Part shown: piece after piece, positions 55,073 to 63,187 of the stretch
Numbering within the stretch: the first letter of the stretch is position 1
How the letters are laid out: each line of letters opens with the position of its first letter
Assembly (NCBI RefSeq): GCF_001613935.1
Contig: NZ_LQCI01000034.1
Location: 256,813 to 320,812, forward strand
Direction: 5' to 3'
DNA length: 64,000 nucleotides
Origin: Amycolatopsis regifaucium
GTDB lineage: Bacteria > Actinomycetota > Actinomycetes > Mycobacteriales > Pseudonocardiaceae
Made by a program: the position numbers and the translations under genes
The notes under the pieces: model-generated
Told to the model about the DNA's origin: nothing
The model's database searches: none
The model's input: the letters and a program-made list of their open reading frames with translations, nothing else

Positions 55073-56017
55073 TCACCAGTTGTCGGCGAGTGCTTCCCCG
55101 TGGTCCGAGGCGGCCCATTGGCGCGCCGCGCGGTCGAGTTTGGCGGGGTTCGCCTGGGTGTGGACGGCCGCGATGCCGTCGGTGGTCACGTCCAGGGTGA
55201 GGACGATGACGACCTGGTCTCCGACCAAAAGCACCAGCGCGGGCATACCGTTGGCGACCGCGGCGAACAGGACGGGCCTGCCGCCGATCAGCTCCCACTT
55301 GGCCTCGCTGGGCTGGAACAGCCCGCGCAGGAACCTCGCCACCCGCAGCGCACCGGTGATCGGCCGCGGCAGCGAGAAGAACACGCCGCCGCCGTCGCCC
55401 GCGTGGATCGCGTCGTCGGTCAGCATCCGCACCAGTGAGTCGGTCCTGCCGCTGAGCGCCGCGGCGAGGAACTCCTCGACGATCTTCCGGGCCGCGTCCG
55501 CGTCGACCTCGACCCGGCGCCGGTCGGCGGCCAGGTGCTGCTTGGCACGGCGGTAGATCTGCTGGCAGTTCGACTCGGTGAGGTCGAGGACCTCGGCGAT
55601 CTCCCCGTGCGAGTAACCGAACGCTTCGCGCAGCACGTAGACGACGCGTTCCTTGGCCGACAGCCGTTCCATCAGGGTGAGCATCGCGATCGAGACCGAC
55701 TCACGCTGCTCGACGGTCTCGGACGGGCCGAGCATCCGGTCCCCGGCGAAGACCGGCTCGGGAAGCCACTGGCCCACATAGGTTTCCCGCCTGGCCCGCG
55801 CCGAGGTGAGCCGGTTGAGACAGAGGTTGGTGAGCACCTTCGTCAGCCACGCCTCGGGCGTCTCGATCAGCTCCCGGTCGGCGGACTGCCAGCGCAGGTA
55901 CGTGTCCTGCACCGCGTCCTCGGCGTCGCTCGCGGATCCCAGCAGGCGGTACGCGATCGCCTCCAGCCGCGCCCTCGCCGCCTCGAAGGCCTCGACCTCG
56001 TGCGCTCCCACCAGCAT
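55073..56017 (-). CDS. ECF41-type sigma factor (SigJ-like)
   Basis: A 314-residue ECF sigma factor. Sigma2 contains LEAIAYRLLGSASDAEDAVQDTYLRW and sigma4 contains ERVVYVLREAFGYSHGEIAEVL. A SnoaL-like C-terminal extension (about 180-300) replaces a separate anti-sigma. The ECF41 hallmarks WLPEP (84-88), DGGG in HAGDGGGVFF and the NPxKL motif (NPAKL) are all visible. In this group the extension tunes activity. Neighbours are an oxidoreductase and a decayed NmrA-like gene, matching the usual association with carboxymuconolactone decarboxylase, oxidoreductase or epimerase genes. Confidence 0.9.
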   Translation of the reverse strand: MLVGAHEVEAFEAARARLEAIAYRLLGSASDAEDAVQDTYLRWQSADRELIETPEAWLTKVLTNLCLNRLTSARARRETYVGQWLPEPVFAGDRMLGPSETVEQRESVSIAMLTLMERLSAKERVVYVLREAFGYSHGEIAEVLDLTESNCQQIYRRAKQHLAADRRRVEVDADAARKIVEEFLAAALSGRTDSLVRMLTDDAIHAGDGGGVFFSLPRPITGALRVARFLRGLFQPSEAKWELIGGRPVLFAAVANGMPALVLLVGDQVVIVLTLDVTTDGIAAVHTQANPAKLDRAARQWAASDHGEALADNW

Positions 56018-56045
56018 GGCTTCCAGTTAACCAGTTACCCGTACC

Positions 56046-56070
56046 GTCACTCCGCCACTTGGCTAACGTG
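56046..56070 (+). promoter_or_regulatory. Possible ECF41-type promoter
   Basis: GTCAC (56046-56050) and CGTG (56067-56070) resemble the ECF41 consensus TGTCACA-N16-CGTC, with spacing one base off and two mismatches. It points at the hydrolase-fold gene at 56104. Only suggestive. Confidence 0.3.
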
Positions 56071-56103
56071 GCCACGATCACGCGGCCGTCCTGGAGGTTG
56101 ACG

Positions 56104-56946
56104 ATGCACTCGTTCCGCACACCCGAAGGCGTCACGCTCGGGGTCGAGCATTTCGGTGACCCGAAAGCGCCCCTCGTGCTGCTGGTGGGCGGTACGACCA
56201 TGCTTTCCTGGCCCGACGAGCTCTGCGCGTCCCTCGCGCGCGGCGGCCGCCACGTCGTGCGCTACGACCTGCGCGACTCCGGCACGTCGACCACCGTCGA
56301 CCCCGAAGCGCCCGCGTACACGCTGCGGGATCTCGCCGCCGACGCGGCCGCGCTCGCCCGCGGGCTCGACGACCGGCCCGCGCATCTGGCGGGCGTCGGT
56401 GTCGGCGGGATGGTCGCCCAGGTCGCCGTGCTCGACCACCCGGACGCGTTCTCCGCGCTGACCCTCGCCGGAACCCGGCCCGTCGCGCCGGGCCCGGTCG
56501 ACGACGACCTGCCCGACCACGACATGGCGGTGCTGAAGCGACGGTTCGCGCTCCCGATGCCCGACTGGTCCGATCGCGCCGCCGTGGCGGAGTTCGCCGC
56601 CGCCGGAGCGGAGATCCTCGGCGACGACCCCGCCGCGGCCCGCGCGACCGCCGAACGCGTCTTCGACCGCGCGCCGAGCACGGAGCCCGCCGTCCAGCTG
56701 GCCAACCAGGTTGGTTTGGTGTTCTCCAAGCTCGACTGCGCGCCGCGGTGGCGCGAACGCCTTCCGGAGCTCGCGATACCGGCGCTCGTGGTGCACGGCA
56801 GGCACAACCGGTTCTTCCCGGTCGGCAACGGCGAAGCACTCGCGCGCGAGATCCCCGGCGCGCGGCTGCTGGTACTCGAACAGGCCGCGACGGCGATCCC
56901 CGCCGCGGCCGCCGGCGAGATCGCCACCGCGATGCTCGAGCTCTAG
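56104..56946 (+). CDS. Alpha/beta-hydrolase-fold protein without catalytic triad
   Basis: A 280-residue protein with clear alpha/beta-hydrolase fold: GVTLGVEHFGDPKAPLVLLVGG, then RYDLRDSGTST. The nucleophile elbow reads GVGVGG, so Ser is Gly (G99). The acid loop reads HGRHNRFFP, with Asn (N235) where Asp belongs. The His site is EQAATAIP, with Thr at the expected place. All three catalytic residues therefore appear lost while the rest is intact, suggesting a non-catalytic binding role. It has a strong CTGGAGG ribosome site and no frame damage. It is divergent from the ECF41 gene. Confidence 0.8.
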   Translation: MHSFRTPEGVTLGVEHFGDPKAPLVLLVGGTTMLSWPDELCASLARGGRHVVRYDLRDSGTSTTVDPEAPAYTLRDLAADAAALARGLDDRPAHLAGVGVGGMVAQVAVLDHPDAFSALTLAGTRPVAPGPVDDDLPDHDMAVLKRRFALPMPDWSDRAAVAEFAAAGAEILGDDPAAARATAERVFDRAPSTEPAVQLANQVGLVFSKLDCAPRWRERLPELAIPALVVHGRHNRFFPVGNGEALAREIPGARLLVLEQAATAIPAAAAGEIATAMLEL

Positions 56947-56955
56947 CCGTCGACC

Positions 56956-58092
56956 TCAGGACGCGCGCTCCTCGCCCCCGAACAGGTTGAGCAGCCGCTC
57001 GGGGACCTCGTCGCCGAAGAGGCTTTCGAGCAGGAAGTCCTCGTCGAGAGGGGTTTCCCAGCGCGTGAACATGGCCTGTTCGTATTCGGCGATCGCGGCT
57101 TCGACGTCGCCGGGGCGGGCGGCGAGGGCCTTACCGAGTTCGGCGCCGTCGAGCATCGCCAGGTTGGCGCCTTCGCCGTTCGGTGCCGCGAGGTGCGCGG
57201 CGTCGCCGACGAGGGTCGCCCCCGGCACCCTGTCCCACCGACGCCCGGCCGGCAGGGCGAAGAGCGGACGATGGATCGGCGCGATGTCGCTTTCGGTGAT
57301 CAGCGCGAGGAGTTCCGGTGCCCAGCCGTCGAACTCGCGCGCGATCCGCGCGGTGGCCGCGGCCGTGTCGGTGAAGTCGATGGTCTCGAACCAGTCCAGC
57401 GGTTCGGTGATCTCCACGTAGCCGTGCAAGGTGTCACCCCGCTCGTGGTGCGCGTTGATGCTCTTGCCCGGCGTGGCCCCGTTCCCGAACATCGCCCCGC
57501 CGCCGACCGCCTCGGCCGCGGCGACATGCCGGGTGTCGGCGTCGAACAGATAGGTCTCGACGACGGACGCGCCGGTGTACTCGGGTATGGCGTCCGTGAG
57601 CAGCGGCCGCACCCGTGACCACGCGCCGTCGGCGCCGACCAGCAGACCGGTGACGGTGGTGCTGCCGTCGGCGAAGGTCACTTCGTGGCGGCCGTCGCCC
57701 AGTGCCCGCGTCCCGACGGCTTTGCTCGCCCACCGGACGGTGCCGTCCGGAAGCGAGTCGAGCAGCATCTGCCGCAGTTCGCCGCGGTAGACCTCGGGAC
57801 GGCCACCCGTACCGTCGTCGCCCTTCTCGAACAGGACGGTCCCGTCCGAATCGAGGACGCGCAGCGCCTGGCGGCCTTCCAGGATCAGCCCGCGGAACTC
57901 GTCCATCAGACCTGCCGCTTCGACGGCGAGCTGGCCGTTGTAGTCGTGGATGTCGAGCATCCCGCCCTGCGACCGGGCCATCGGCGAGGGTTCCCCCTCG
58001 TGGACGACGGCCGGGATCCCGTGTACGTGCAGCACCCTGGCGAGGGTGAGGCCCCCGAGTCCGGCACCGATGATCGTGACCGGAGTGTGCAT
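56956..58092 (-). CDS. FAD-dependent monooxygenase (TetX-like)
   Basis: A 378-residue flavoprotein monooxygenase. TIIGAGLGGLTLARVLHVHG is the FAD loop, QGGMLDIHDYNGQ a TetX-like active-site stretch, LVGADGAWSRVRP the DG motif, and LVGDAAHLAAPNGEGANLAM the second FAD motif. Relatives hydroxylate aromatic compounds or tetracyclines; resistance cannot be claimed without tests. GAGGGG precedes the ATG at 58092. An operator-like palindrome lies upstream at 58181-58197. Confidence 0.9.
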   Translation of the reverse strand: MHTPVTIIGAGLGGLTLARVLHVHGIPAVVHEGEPSPMARSQGGMLDIHDYNGQLAVEAAGLMDEFRGLILEGRQALRVLDSDGTVLFEKGDDGTGGRPEVYRGELRQMLLDSLPDGTVRWASKAVGTRALGDGRHEVTFADGSTTVTGLLVGADGAWSRVRPLLTDAIPEYTGASVVETYLFDADTRHVAAAEAVGGGAMFGNGATPGKSINAHHERGDTLHGYVEITEPLDWFETIDFTDTAAATARIAREFDGWAPELLALITESDIAPIHRPLFALPAGRRWDRVPGATLVGDAAHLAAPNGEGANLAMLDGAELGKALAARPGDVEAAIAEYEQAMFTRWETPLDEDFLLESLFGDEVPERLLNLFGGEERAS

Positions 58093-58180
58093 GGTTACCC
58101 CTCGTGAATCGCGACTGGAATGACATTCCGGATGCTGTCGCGGTTCCCTGGCAGGTGACGCACACCGCGCTGGCACGGAC

Positions 58181-58197
58181 CTGGCAAGCCCTGCCAG
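58181..58197. promoter_or_regulatory. CTGGCA palindrome between divergent-tail genes
   Basis: CTGGCA-AGCCC-TGCCAG is a perfect 6+5+6 palindrome, with extra TGGCA half-sites at 58149 and 58171. It lies upstream of the monooxygenase. It may be a regulator site; no regulator is adjacent. Confidence 0.4.
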
Positions 58198-58220
58198 CCG
58201 GAGAACCCGGCTGTCGCGGC

Positions 58221-58655
58221 TCAGGACCTGGGACTCACCAACGTTTCCGGTTTGAACGCGTAGACGGCGCCGTCCTGGACGAGCACATGCCATTCACCGC
58301 AGACCTTGTCGGTCCGGCTTTCCTGGCCCTGCGGCCACCAAGGGGCGATCAGCGTGGCCGTCCGAGGCGCGGCGGGGCCCGGCACGCAGAGATCGGGCAG
58401 TTCCCCGCCGGTGAACCGCAGGAGCCGCTCCGAACCGGTGGTCCGGATGACCTCGGTGACCGACGCGGCCTTGTCCGGCACCCACTCCGGGAGCCGGGCG
58501 TCCTTGTCCCGCTTGCCTTCCGCACCGGTCGGGTAGCCGACCGCCTTCACATGACCGTTCGCCTTTTCGGTCAGGCTTTCTTTGAGACCGCATCCGGCCA
58601 AGGTGACCGTCGCGGTCGCGGTGACGAGCACCACCGCCGTGATCTTCGTGTTCAT
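58221..58655 (-). CDS. Small lipoprotein of unknown function
   Basis: A 144-residue lipoprotein. The signal MNTKITAVVLVTATATVTLAGC has lipobox LAGC (C22). The mature part has two more cysteines (LPDLCVPG and KVCGEW), possibly a disulfide. No family is recognised. It lies on the same strand as the monooxygenase gene, 129 bases before it, with the palindrome between. Confidence 0.78.
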   Translation of the reverse strand: MNTKITAVVLVTATATVTLAGCGLKESLTEKANGHVKAVGYPTGAEGKRDKDARLPEWVPDKAASVTEVIRTTGSERLLRFTGGELPDLCVPGPAAPRTATLIAPWWPQGQESRTDKVCGEWHVLVQDGAVYAFKPETLVSPRS

Positions 58656-58783
58656 ACGATCGAGTCAAGCAAGCGGAAGTGGCGGCGTGCTCGGTCTTTC
58701 GGCCCCGCCGCGCGGCCATCCGGCCGATCTTCACGGCGGATAACCGCCAGCGCCCGGGCGCGCCGTGGGCCACGGTGGTGACC

Positions 58784-59245
58784 GTGACCCGAACTAACGA
58801 TGCGCTGTCCGTCCTCGAAGGCATGTACGCGGCGGAAGCCGACTACTTCACCGCGGGCGGTCCCGGCAAGGCGTCTTTCGCGCCGCTCGCCCCGTTCTTC
58901 TCCCCCGATGTGGTACTGCATCAGGCGGATGGCCTGCCGTACGGCGGAATCTGGCGCGGCCACGAAGGCATGGAACGGTTCTTTCTCGCCATGGGCGAGA
59001 CCTGGGAGGTCTTCGACCTGGTGGAGCAGAGCTTCTTGAGCGAGAAGAGCCCGCTGGTCGTGTCGACCCGGGTGCACGTCCGGGCCAGGGCCACCGGCCG
59101 TGAACTGGACTTCCCGATCCTGCAGACGATCACCGTCGAGGACGGGCGCATCACCGAGGTGTGGCCGTTCTATTGGGACACCGCGGCGATCGCGGCGGCC
59201 TGCACGAACTACCATTCCGCGGATGACCGCCTACCACGATCTTGA
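58784..59245 (+). CDS. SnoaL-like NTF2-fold protein
   Basis: A 153-residue SnoaL-like protein: LEGMYAAEADYFTAGGPGKASFAPLAPFFSPDVVLHQADGLPYGG and GHEGMERFFLAMGETWEVFDLVEQSFL are typical. It may isomerise or hydrolyse a small molecule. Start uncertain among several nearby GTG codons (58775-58784). It overlaps the LexA-like gene by 23 bases, so the two are probably translated from one message. Confidence 0.75.
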   Translation: MTRTNDALSVLEGMYAAEADYFTAGGPGKASFAPLAPFFSPDVVLHQADGLPYGGIWRGHEGMERFFLAMGETWEVFDLVEQSFLSEKSPLVVSTRVHVRARATGRELDFPILQTITVEDGRITEVWPFYWDTAAIAAACTNYHSADDRLPRS

Positions 59246-59879
59246 CGTGTTCGAGGAAGCCGCTTCCCTGCCGGAGCGCCAGCAGAAGATCCTGCTGACC
59301 ATCCGCGAATGGGTGGTCGAGCACGGATACTCGCCGAGCACGCGGGAGATCGGCGAAGCGGTCGGCCTGCGGTCGGCGTCCTCGGTGTCGAAGCATCTGG
59401 CGGCTTTGGAGGAGAAGGGTTTTCTCCGCCGCAGCAGCTCGATTTCCCGGCCCATCGACGTGCGCGCGTTCCTGCACGGCACCCAGCCGCGACAATCCAC
59501 AGAGGACTCCGTGCCGGTTCCCGTCGTCGGTGACATCGCCGCGGGAACGCCCATCTCGGCCGTCGAGCACGTCGACGACGTGATGACCCTTCCGCGTGAA
59601 CTCACCGGTCGCGGGAACGTCTTCGGGCTGCGGGTGCGCGGTGATTCGATGATCGACGCGGCGATCTGCGACGGTGACATCGTCGTGGTGAAGCAGCAGC
59701 AGGAGGCGCATTCCGGCCAGATCGTCGCCGCGATGATCGACGAAGAGGCCACGGTCAAGGTGTACCGCCGTCGCGACGGCCACGTGTACCTCGAACCGCG
59801 CAACCCCGCCTACGACGTCATCGACGGGGATCGCGCGGCCGTGCTCGGCGTCGTGGTCTCAGTGCTGCGCAGCGTCTGA
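59223..59879 (+). CDS. LexA-like repressor (paralogue)
   Basis: A 218-residue LexA/S24-type protein. The winged helix spans about 15-80 (YSPSTREIGEAVGLRSASSVSKHLAALEEKGFLRR). The self-cleavage site is A107-G108 (GDIAAGTP), with the catalytic pair S142 (RGDSMID) and K179 (ATVKVYRR). The N-terminus (MTAYHDLDVFEEAASLPERQ) differs from ordinary actinobacterial LexA, which begins near its LTxRQ motif. I take it for a second copy; the main lexA should be elsewhere. It should be cleavable by activated RecA. Confidence 0.85.
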   Translation: MTAYHDLDVFEEAASLPERQQKILLTIREWVVEHGYSPSTREIGEAVGLRSASSVSKHLAALEEKGFLRRSSSISRPIDVRAFLHGTQPRQSTEDSVPVPVVGDIAAGTPISAVEHVDDVMTLPRELTGRGNVFGLRVRGDSMIDAAICDGDIVVVKQQQEAHSGQIVAAMIDEEATVKVYRRRDGHVYLEPRNPAYDVIDGDRAAVLGVVVSVLRSV

Positions 59880-59889
59880 GTTTCTGTCG

Positions 59890-60255
59890 GTGGGCCGGAG
59901 TAGCTTCCGGCCCAGGTACGAAATCGACTTCGTCGAGTTCCCGTCGAGCTCGGCAGGCGACTCGAGCCGGTTCTTCGAGAAGGCCTTCGGCTGGACGGCG
60001 ACGCCGTACGGTCCGGCATACAGCGACGTCCAGAGCGGCGGCGTGGTTTCGCTCGGTTTCCAGCAGGACGCCGCACAGCAGACCGCGGCGCCGCTCGTGA
60101 CGATCCGCACCGACGACCTCGACCGGGCGAGGGAATCCGTCGAGGCGGCGGGCGGAGTCGTCACGGTCGAGCCGTTCGCCTTCCCCGGTGGGCGCCGGTT
60201 CCACTTCCGCGAGCCCGGCGGCGCCGAACTGGCGGTGTGGTCCCCGGACGCCTGA
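59890..60255 (+). CDS. VOC (glyoxalase-like) protein
   Basis: A 121-residue single-domain VOC protein: FVEFPSSSAGDSSRFFEKAFGWTATPYGPAYSDV, then LVTIRTDDLDRARESVEAAGGVVTVEPF and RRFHFREPGGAELAVW. Members chelate metal and act on small molecules, or bind drugs; the role here is unknown. GTG start, 10 bases after the LexA-like gene, so probably co-transcribed. Confidence 0.85.
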   Translation: MGRSSFRPRYEIDFVEFPSSSAGDSSRFFEKAFGWTATPYGPAYSDVQSGGVVSLGFQQDAAQQTAAPLVTIRTDDLDRARESVEAAGGVVTVEPFAFPGGRRFHFREPGGAELAVWSPDA

Positions 60256-60257
60256 GG

Positions 60258-60605
60258 TCAAGCGGCGAACCCGAGCACCAGGGACGCGGTCACCGGCGCC
60301 AGGTACATCAGCGGGAACACGACATGCGAAGGCCAGTGCGCGCGGAGCACGGTGAGCACGGCGCCGGTGAAGTAGAGCACCAGGCCGATCCCCGCCGCGA
60401 CCCCGATCGCGGGTACCCACAGGCCCGCGATCAGGCCGAACGCGCCCGCGACCTTCGCGGCACCGAGGCGGTTCCACCAGCCGTGCGGCACGCCGTAGTC
60501 GGCCAGCGGCCGCACGACCCACTTGGCGCGGAAGAAGATCGAGGCGGCCGAGAAGGCGGCCATGAACGCGCCGACGATGGTGACGATGACGTAAGCGGTG
60601 GACAT
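60258..60605 (-). CDS. DoxX-like membrane protein
   Basis: A 115-residue four-helix membrane protein. It starts MSTAYVIVTIVGAFMAAFSAAS and has PHGWWNRLGAAKVAGAFGLIAGLW, the DoxX-like (DUF4383/DoxX_2-type) signature. GGGAG precedes the ATG at 60605. Divergent from the TetR gene, which may control it. Confidence 0.85.
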   Translation of the reverse strand: MSTAYVIVTIVGAFMAAFSAASIFFRAKWVVRPLADYGVPHGWWNRLGAAKVAGAFGLIAGLWVPAIGVAAGIGLVLYFTGAVLTVLRAHWPSHVVFPLMYLAPVTASLVLGFAA

Positions 60606-60713
60606 TTCGCTGTCTCCCTTGGTTCTCGGTGATTCGCCGGGTTGACCCCGGCCGCCGGTCCGATGTGACAGCACGGCACGTGAACCACGTCACCACCCGC
60701 GACAGCAGGTTCT

Positions 60714-60727
60714 AGAGCAAGCGCTCT
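60714..60727. promoter_or_regulatory. TetR operator-like site
   Basis: AGAGC-AAGC-GCTCT lies 15 bases before the TetR start and between divergent genes. It fits TetR-family autoregulation. Confidence 0.55.
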
Positions 60728-60741
60728 GTTACTCTCGCCCC

Positions 60742-61368
60742 ATGGCCCGCCCCCGCGTGCACGATCTGGACCGGTTGCTCGACACCGCCGAGCGCCTCGT
60801 CGTCGAGGTCGGCGCCCGCGGAGTCACCGTCCGGTCCCTCGCGACCGCGGCGGGAGTCCCCAACGGCACGATCTACCACGCCTTCGGCTCACTCGGCGCG
60901 CTGCTGGCCCATGTCTGGTCGCGTGCGGCCGGCGACTTCCTCGACCTCCAGACCGAACTGGTCGACCAGGCGGAAGATCCGGTCGCGGCGGTCGTGGCCG
61001 CGGCGGGCGCACCGGCCGCGTTCGCCGACCGTAGGCCCGAAGCGGCCAGGATGCTCCTGACCGTCAAGAAGGAGCACCTGCTCGGCCCGCAGGTCCCGGA
61101 GGATCTCGCCGTCGACCTCCTGGCGCTGGACAAACGCCTCGTCGCACTCCTGATCAGGCTCGCCGAAAGGCTCTGGGACCGGCGGGACGCCCAAGCCGTC
61201 GAGGTGCTCACGACCTGTGTGGTCGATCTGCCGACGGCCCTGTTCCGCCGCGCGTTCACCGCGGGCGAGCCCATCTCCGAAGACTCGCGCGCCCGGCTCA
61301 CCGCCGCGGTCCGCGCCGTACTCCTGCTCCCACCCCGAAAGGACCGAAATGCCCACCCTCCGCGATGA
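60742..61368 (+). CDS. TetR family regulator
   Basis: A 208-residue TetR-type repressor. The N-terminal helix-turn-helix contains LVVEVGARGVTVRSLATAAGVPNGTIYHAFGSLGALLAHVW. The C-terminal ligand domain is less conserved. Its stop overlaps the start of the enoyl-CoA hydratase gene by 20 bases, so the ligand may be an acyl-CoA or fatty acid. The DoxX-like gene is divergent. Confidence 0.9.
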   Translation: MARPRVHDLDRLLDTAERLVVEVGARGVTVRSLATAAGVPNGTIYHAFGSLGALLAHVWSRAAGDFLDLQTELVDQAEDPVAAVVAAAGAPAAFADRRPEAARMLLTVKKEHLLGPQVPEDLAVDLLALDKRLVALLIRLAERLWDRRDAQAVEVLTTCVVDLPTALFRRAFTAGEPISEDSRARLTAAVRAVLLLPPRKDRNAHPPR

Positions 61369-62005
61369 AACCCCGGTGTTCGTGCTCGACCTCGGCGACG
61401 ACGAGAACCGATTTTCGCCGTCGTGGCTGGAGACCGTGCATTCCCTGCTGGACACCGTCGTCGCGCATCCTGATCCGGCGGTGCTGGTCACCACCGGCTC
61501 CGGGAAGTTCTACTCGAACGGCCTCGACCTCGAATGGCTCACCGCCAACAGTGACCAGGCCGGGAAATACGTCGCCGAGGTCCACGAACTGTTCGCCCGT
61601 GTGCTCACCCTCGGCGTGCACACGGTCGCCGCGATCAACGGGCACGCGTTCGGCGCCGGCGCGATGCTGGCGATGGCGCACGACTTCCGGGTGATGCGCG
61701 CCGACCGCGGGTACTTCTGCTTCCCCGAAGCCGACATCGACATCCCGTTCACCCCGGGGATGGCCGCGCTGATCCAGGGCAAGCTCACCCCCGCGGCCGC
61801 GATCGCCTCGATGACCACGGGACGCCGCTTCGGCGGCACGGACGCGCGAGACCTCGGGCTAGTGGACGCCGTCGCCGAGGAGCCGGCATTGCTCGAGTAC
61901 GCCGCCGACGTCGTCCGCCCGCTCGCCGGAAAGGATCGCGGCACCATTTCCGCGATCAAAACCACGATGTTCACCACGGCCGTCACGGCACTTCGCACCG
62001 CGTGA
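61349..62005 (+). CDS. Enoyl-CoA hydratase/isomerase family protein
   Basis: A 218-residue crotonase-fold enzyme: VTTGSGKFYSNGLDLEWL and INGHAFGAGAMLAMAHDFRVMRAD form the oxyanion hole; FPEADIDIPFTPGMAAL holds the putative catalytic Glu. It is short compared with the usual 255-265, like enoyl-CoA delta-isomerases. GAAAGG precedes the ATG inside the end of the TetR gene. Confidence 0.88.
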   Translation: MPTLRDETPVFVLDLGDDENRFSPSWLETVHSLLDTVVAHPDPAVLVTTGSGKFYSNGLDLEWLTANSDQAGKYVAEVHELFARVLTLGVHTVAAINGHAFGAGAMLAMAHDFRVMRADRGYFCFPEADIDIPFTPGMAALIQGKLTPAAAIASMTTGRRFGGTDARDLGLVDAVAEEPALLEYAADVVRPLAGKDRGTISAIKTTMFTTAVTALRTA

Positions 62006-62058
62006 GCGAAGAAATTCCCGGCGGGAACTGGAGCGGTTCACGAGGTTCGGCCTGAGGC

Positions 62059-63045
62059 TCAGCCTCGCCGCGCACTCCCGCGCAGCGACAAGGAATGGCC
62101 GGGATTGAGCTTGCGGCCGAGACGATCGGCCTTCGGCCACCGGACGTCGGTCGCCCAGCCTGCCTTCTCGAACAGCCAGATCAACCGCGCGGACATGTCG
62201 AGCTGGCCGCGTCGGACACCATGCCGGGCGCCGGTCGGGTCGGCGTGGTGGGAGTTGTGCCAGGACTCGCCCATCGAAGCGATGGCGAGCGGCCAGAAGT
62301 TCGCGGACTTGTCGCGGGCGGCGAACGGGCGGTCACCGATCAGGTGACACAGCGAGTTCACCGACCACGTCACGTGGTGCAGCAGCGCGACACGGACCAG
62401 GCTCGCCCAGAAGAACGCCGTCAGCGCCCCCCACCACGACATCGTGATCAGCCCGCCGAGCACGGCCGGGGCCAGCAACGTCACCAGGGTGAGCACCGGG
62501 AACAGGCGATCGATCCGGGCGATGTCACGATCGGCCTGCAGATCGGGCGCGAACCGTTGCACGTTGGTCTTCTCGCGGTCGAACAGCCAGCCCATGTGGG
62601 CGTGCCAGAAACCGCGGGCCAGCGCGGCCGGGGTGGTACCGAACCGCCACGGGGAGTGCGGGTCGCCCTCGCGGTCGGCGAAGGCGTGATGGCGCCGGTG
62701 GTCGGCCACCCAGCCGACGACCGGGCCCTGCATGGCCATGCTGCCGGTGACCGCGAGCGCGATCCGCAGGCCGCGGTTGGCCTTGAAGGCGCCGTGAGTG
62801 AAGTAGCGGTGGAAACCGATGGTCACCCCGAGGCCGGTCAGGAAGTAGAACCCGACGGCGAGGCCGAGATCCACCCACCCGAGTCCCCACCCCCACGCGA
62901 AGGGGACAGAGGCGGCCAGTGCCACCAGCGGCACCACCGCGAACAGCTTGACGAGAAAGTTTTCGGTGCGGGACTGCTCACCGGACAACAGCGGTTGCGG
63001 CGCTTGCCGCTCCACGCTGTCCGGAGGTGTGAGAACTGAGGTCAT
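62059..63045 (-). CDS. Acyl-CoA desaturase (delta-9 type)
   Basis: A 328-residue membrane di-iron desaturase. The three His boxes are HRYFTH (79-84), HRRHH (116-120) and HNSHH near residue 260. Hydrophobic pairs (FAVVPLVALAASVPFAWGW; LGLAVGFYFLTGLGVTIGF) span the membrane. It adds a double bond to a saturated fatty acyl chain for membrane fluidity. It lies convergent to the enoyl-CoA hydratase gene, and no partner ferredoxin or reductase is near. Confidence 0.94.
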   Translation of the reverse strand: MTSVLTPPDSVERQAPQPLLSGEQSRTENFLVKLFAVVPLVALAASVPFAWGWGLGWVDLGLAVGFYFLTGLGVTIGFHRYFTHGAFKANRGLRIALAVTGSMAMQGPVVGWVADHRRHHAFADREGDPHSPWRFGTTPAALARGFWHAHMGWLFDREKTNVQRFAPDLQADRDIARIDRLFPVLTLVTLLAPAVLGGLITMSWWGALTAFFWASLVRVALLHHVTWSVNSLCHLIGDRPFAARDKSANFWPLAIASMGESWHNSHHADPTGARHGVRRGQLDMSARLIWLFEKAGWATDVRWPKADRLGRKLNPGHSLSLRGSARRG

Positions 63046-63187
63046 GTCGTCATCTCTTGTCGATGGCCGGGACTGGTACCGGCTGACTCAGCCGGTGTCA
63101 CGGCGCGACGCACAAGGGCGACGCCCGCGACGAATTCTGCGCGAGCGTGCTGGACCACACGACACCCAAAACGTTGAGCTATCCCGT

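Noticed and set aside
56956..58092. Tetracycline resistance gene
   Set aside because: Only the general flavoprotein monooxygenase motifs are visible; many relatives act on other aromatic substrates.
53017..62005. A natural-product gene cluster, because of SnoaL, VOC, monooxygenase and TetR genes together
   Set aside because: No synthase, carrier protein, cyclase or glycosyltransferase core is present, and orientations are mixed.
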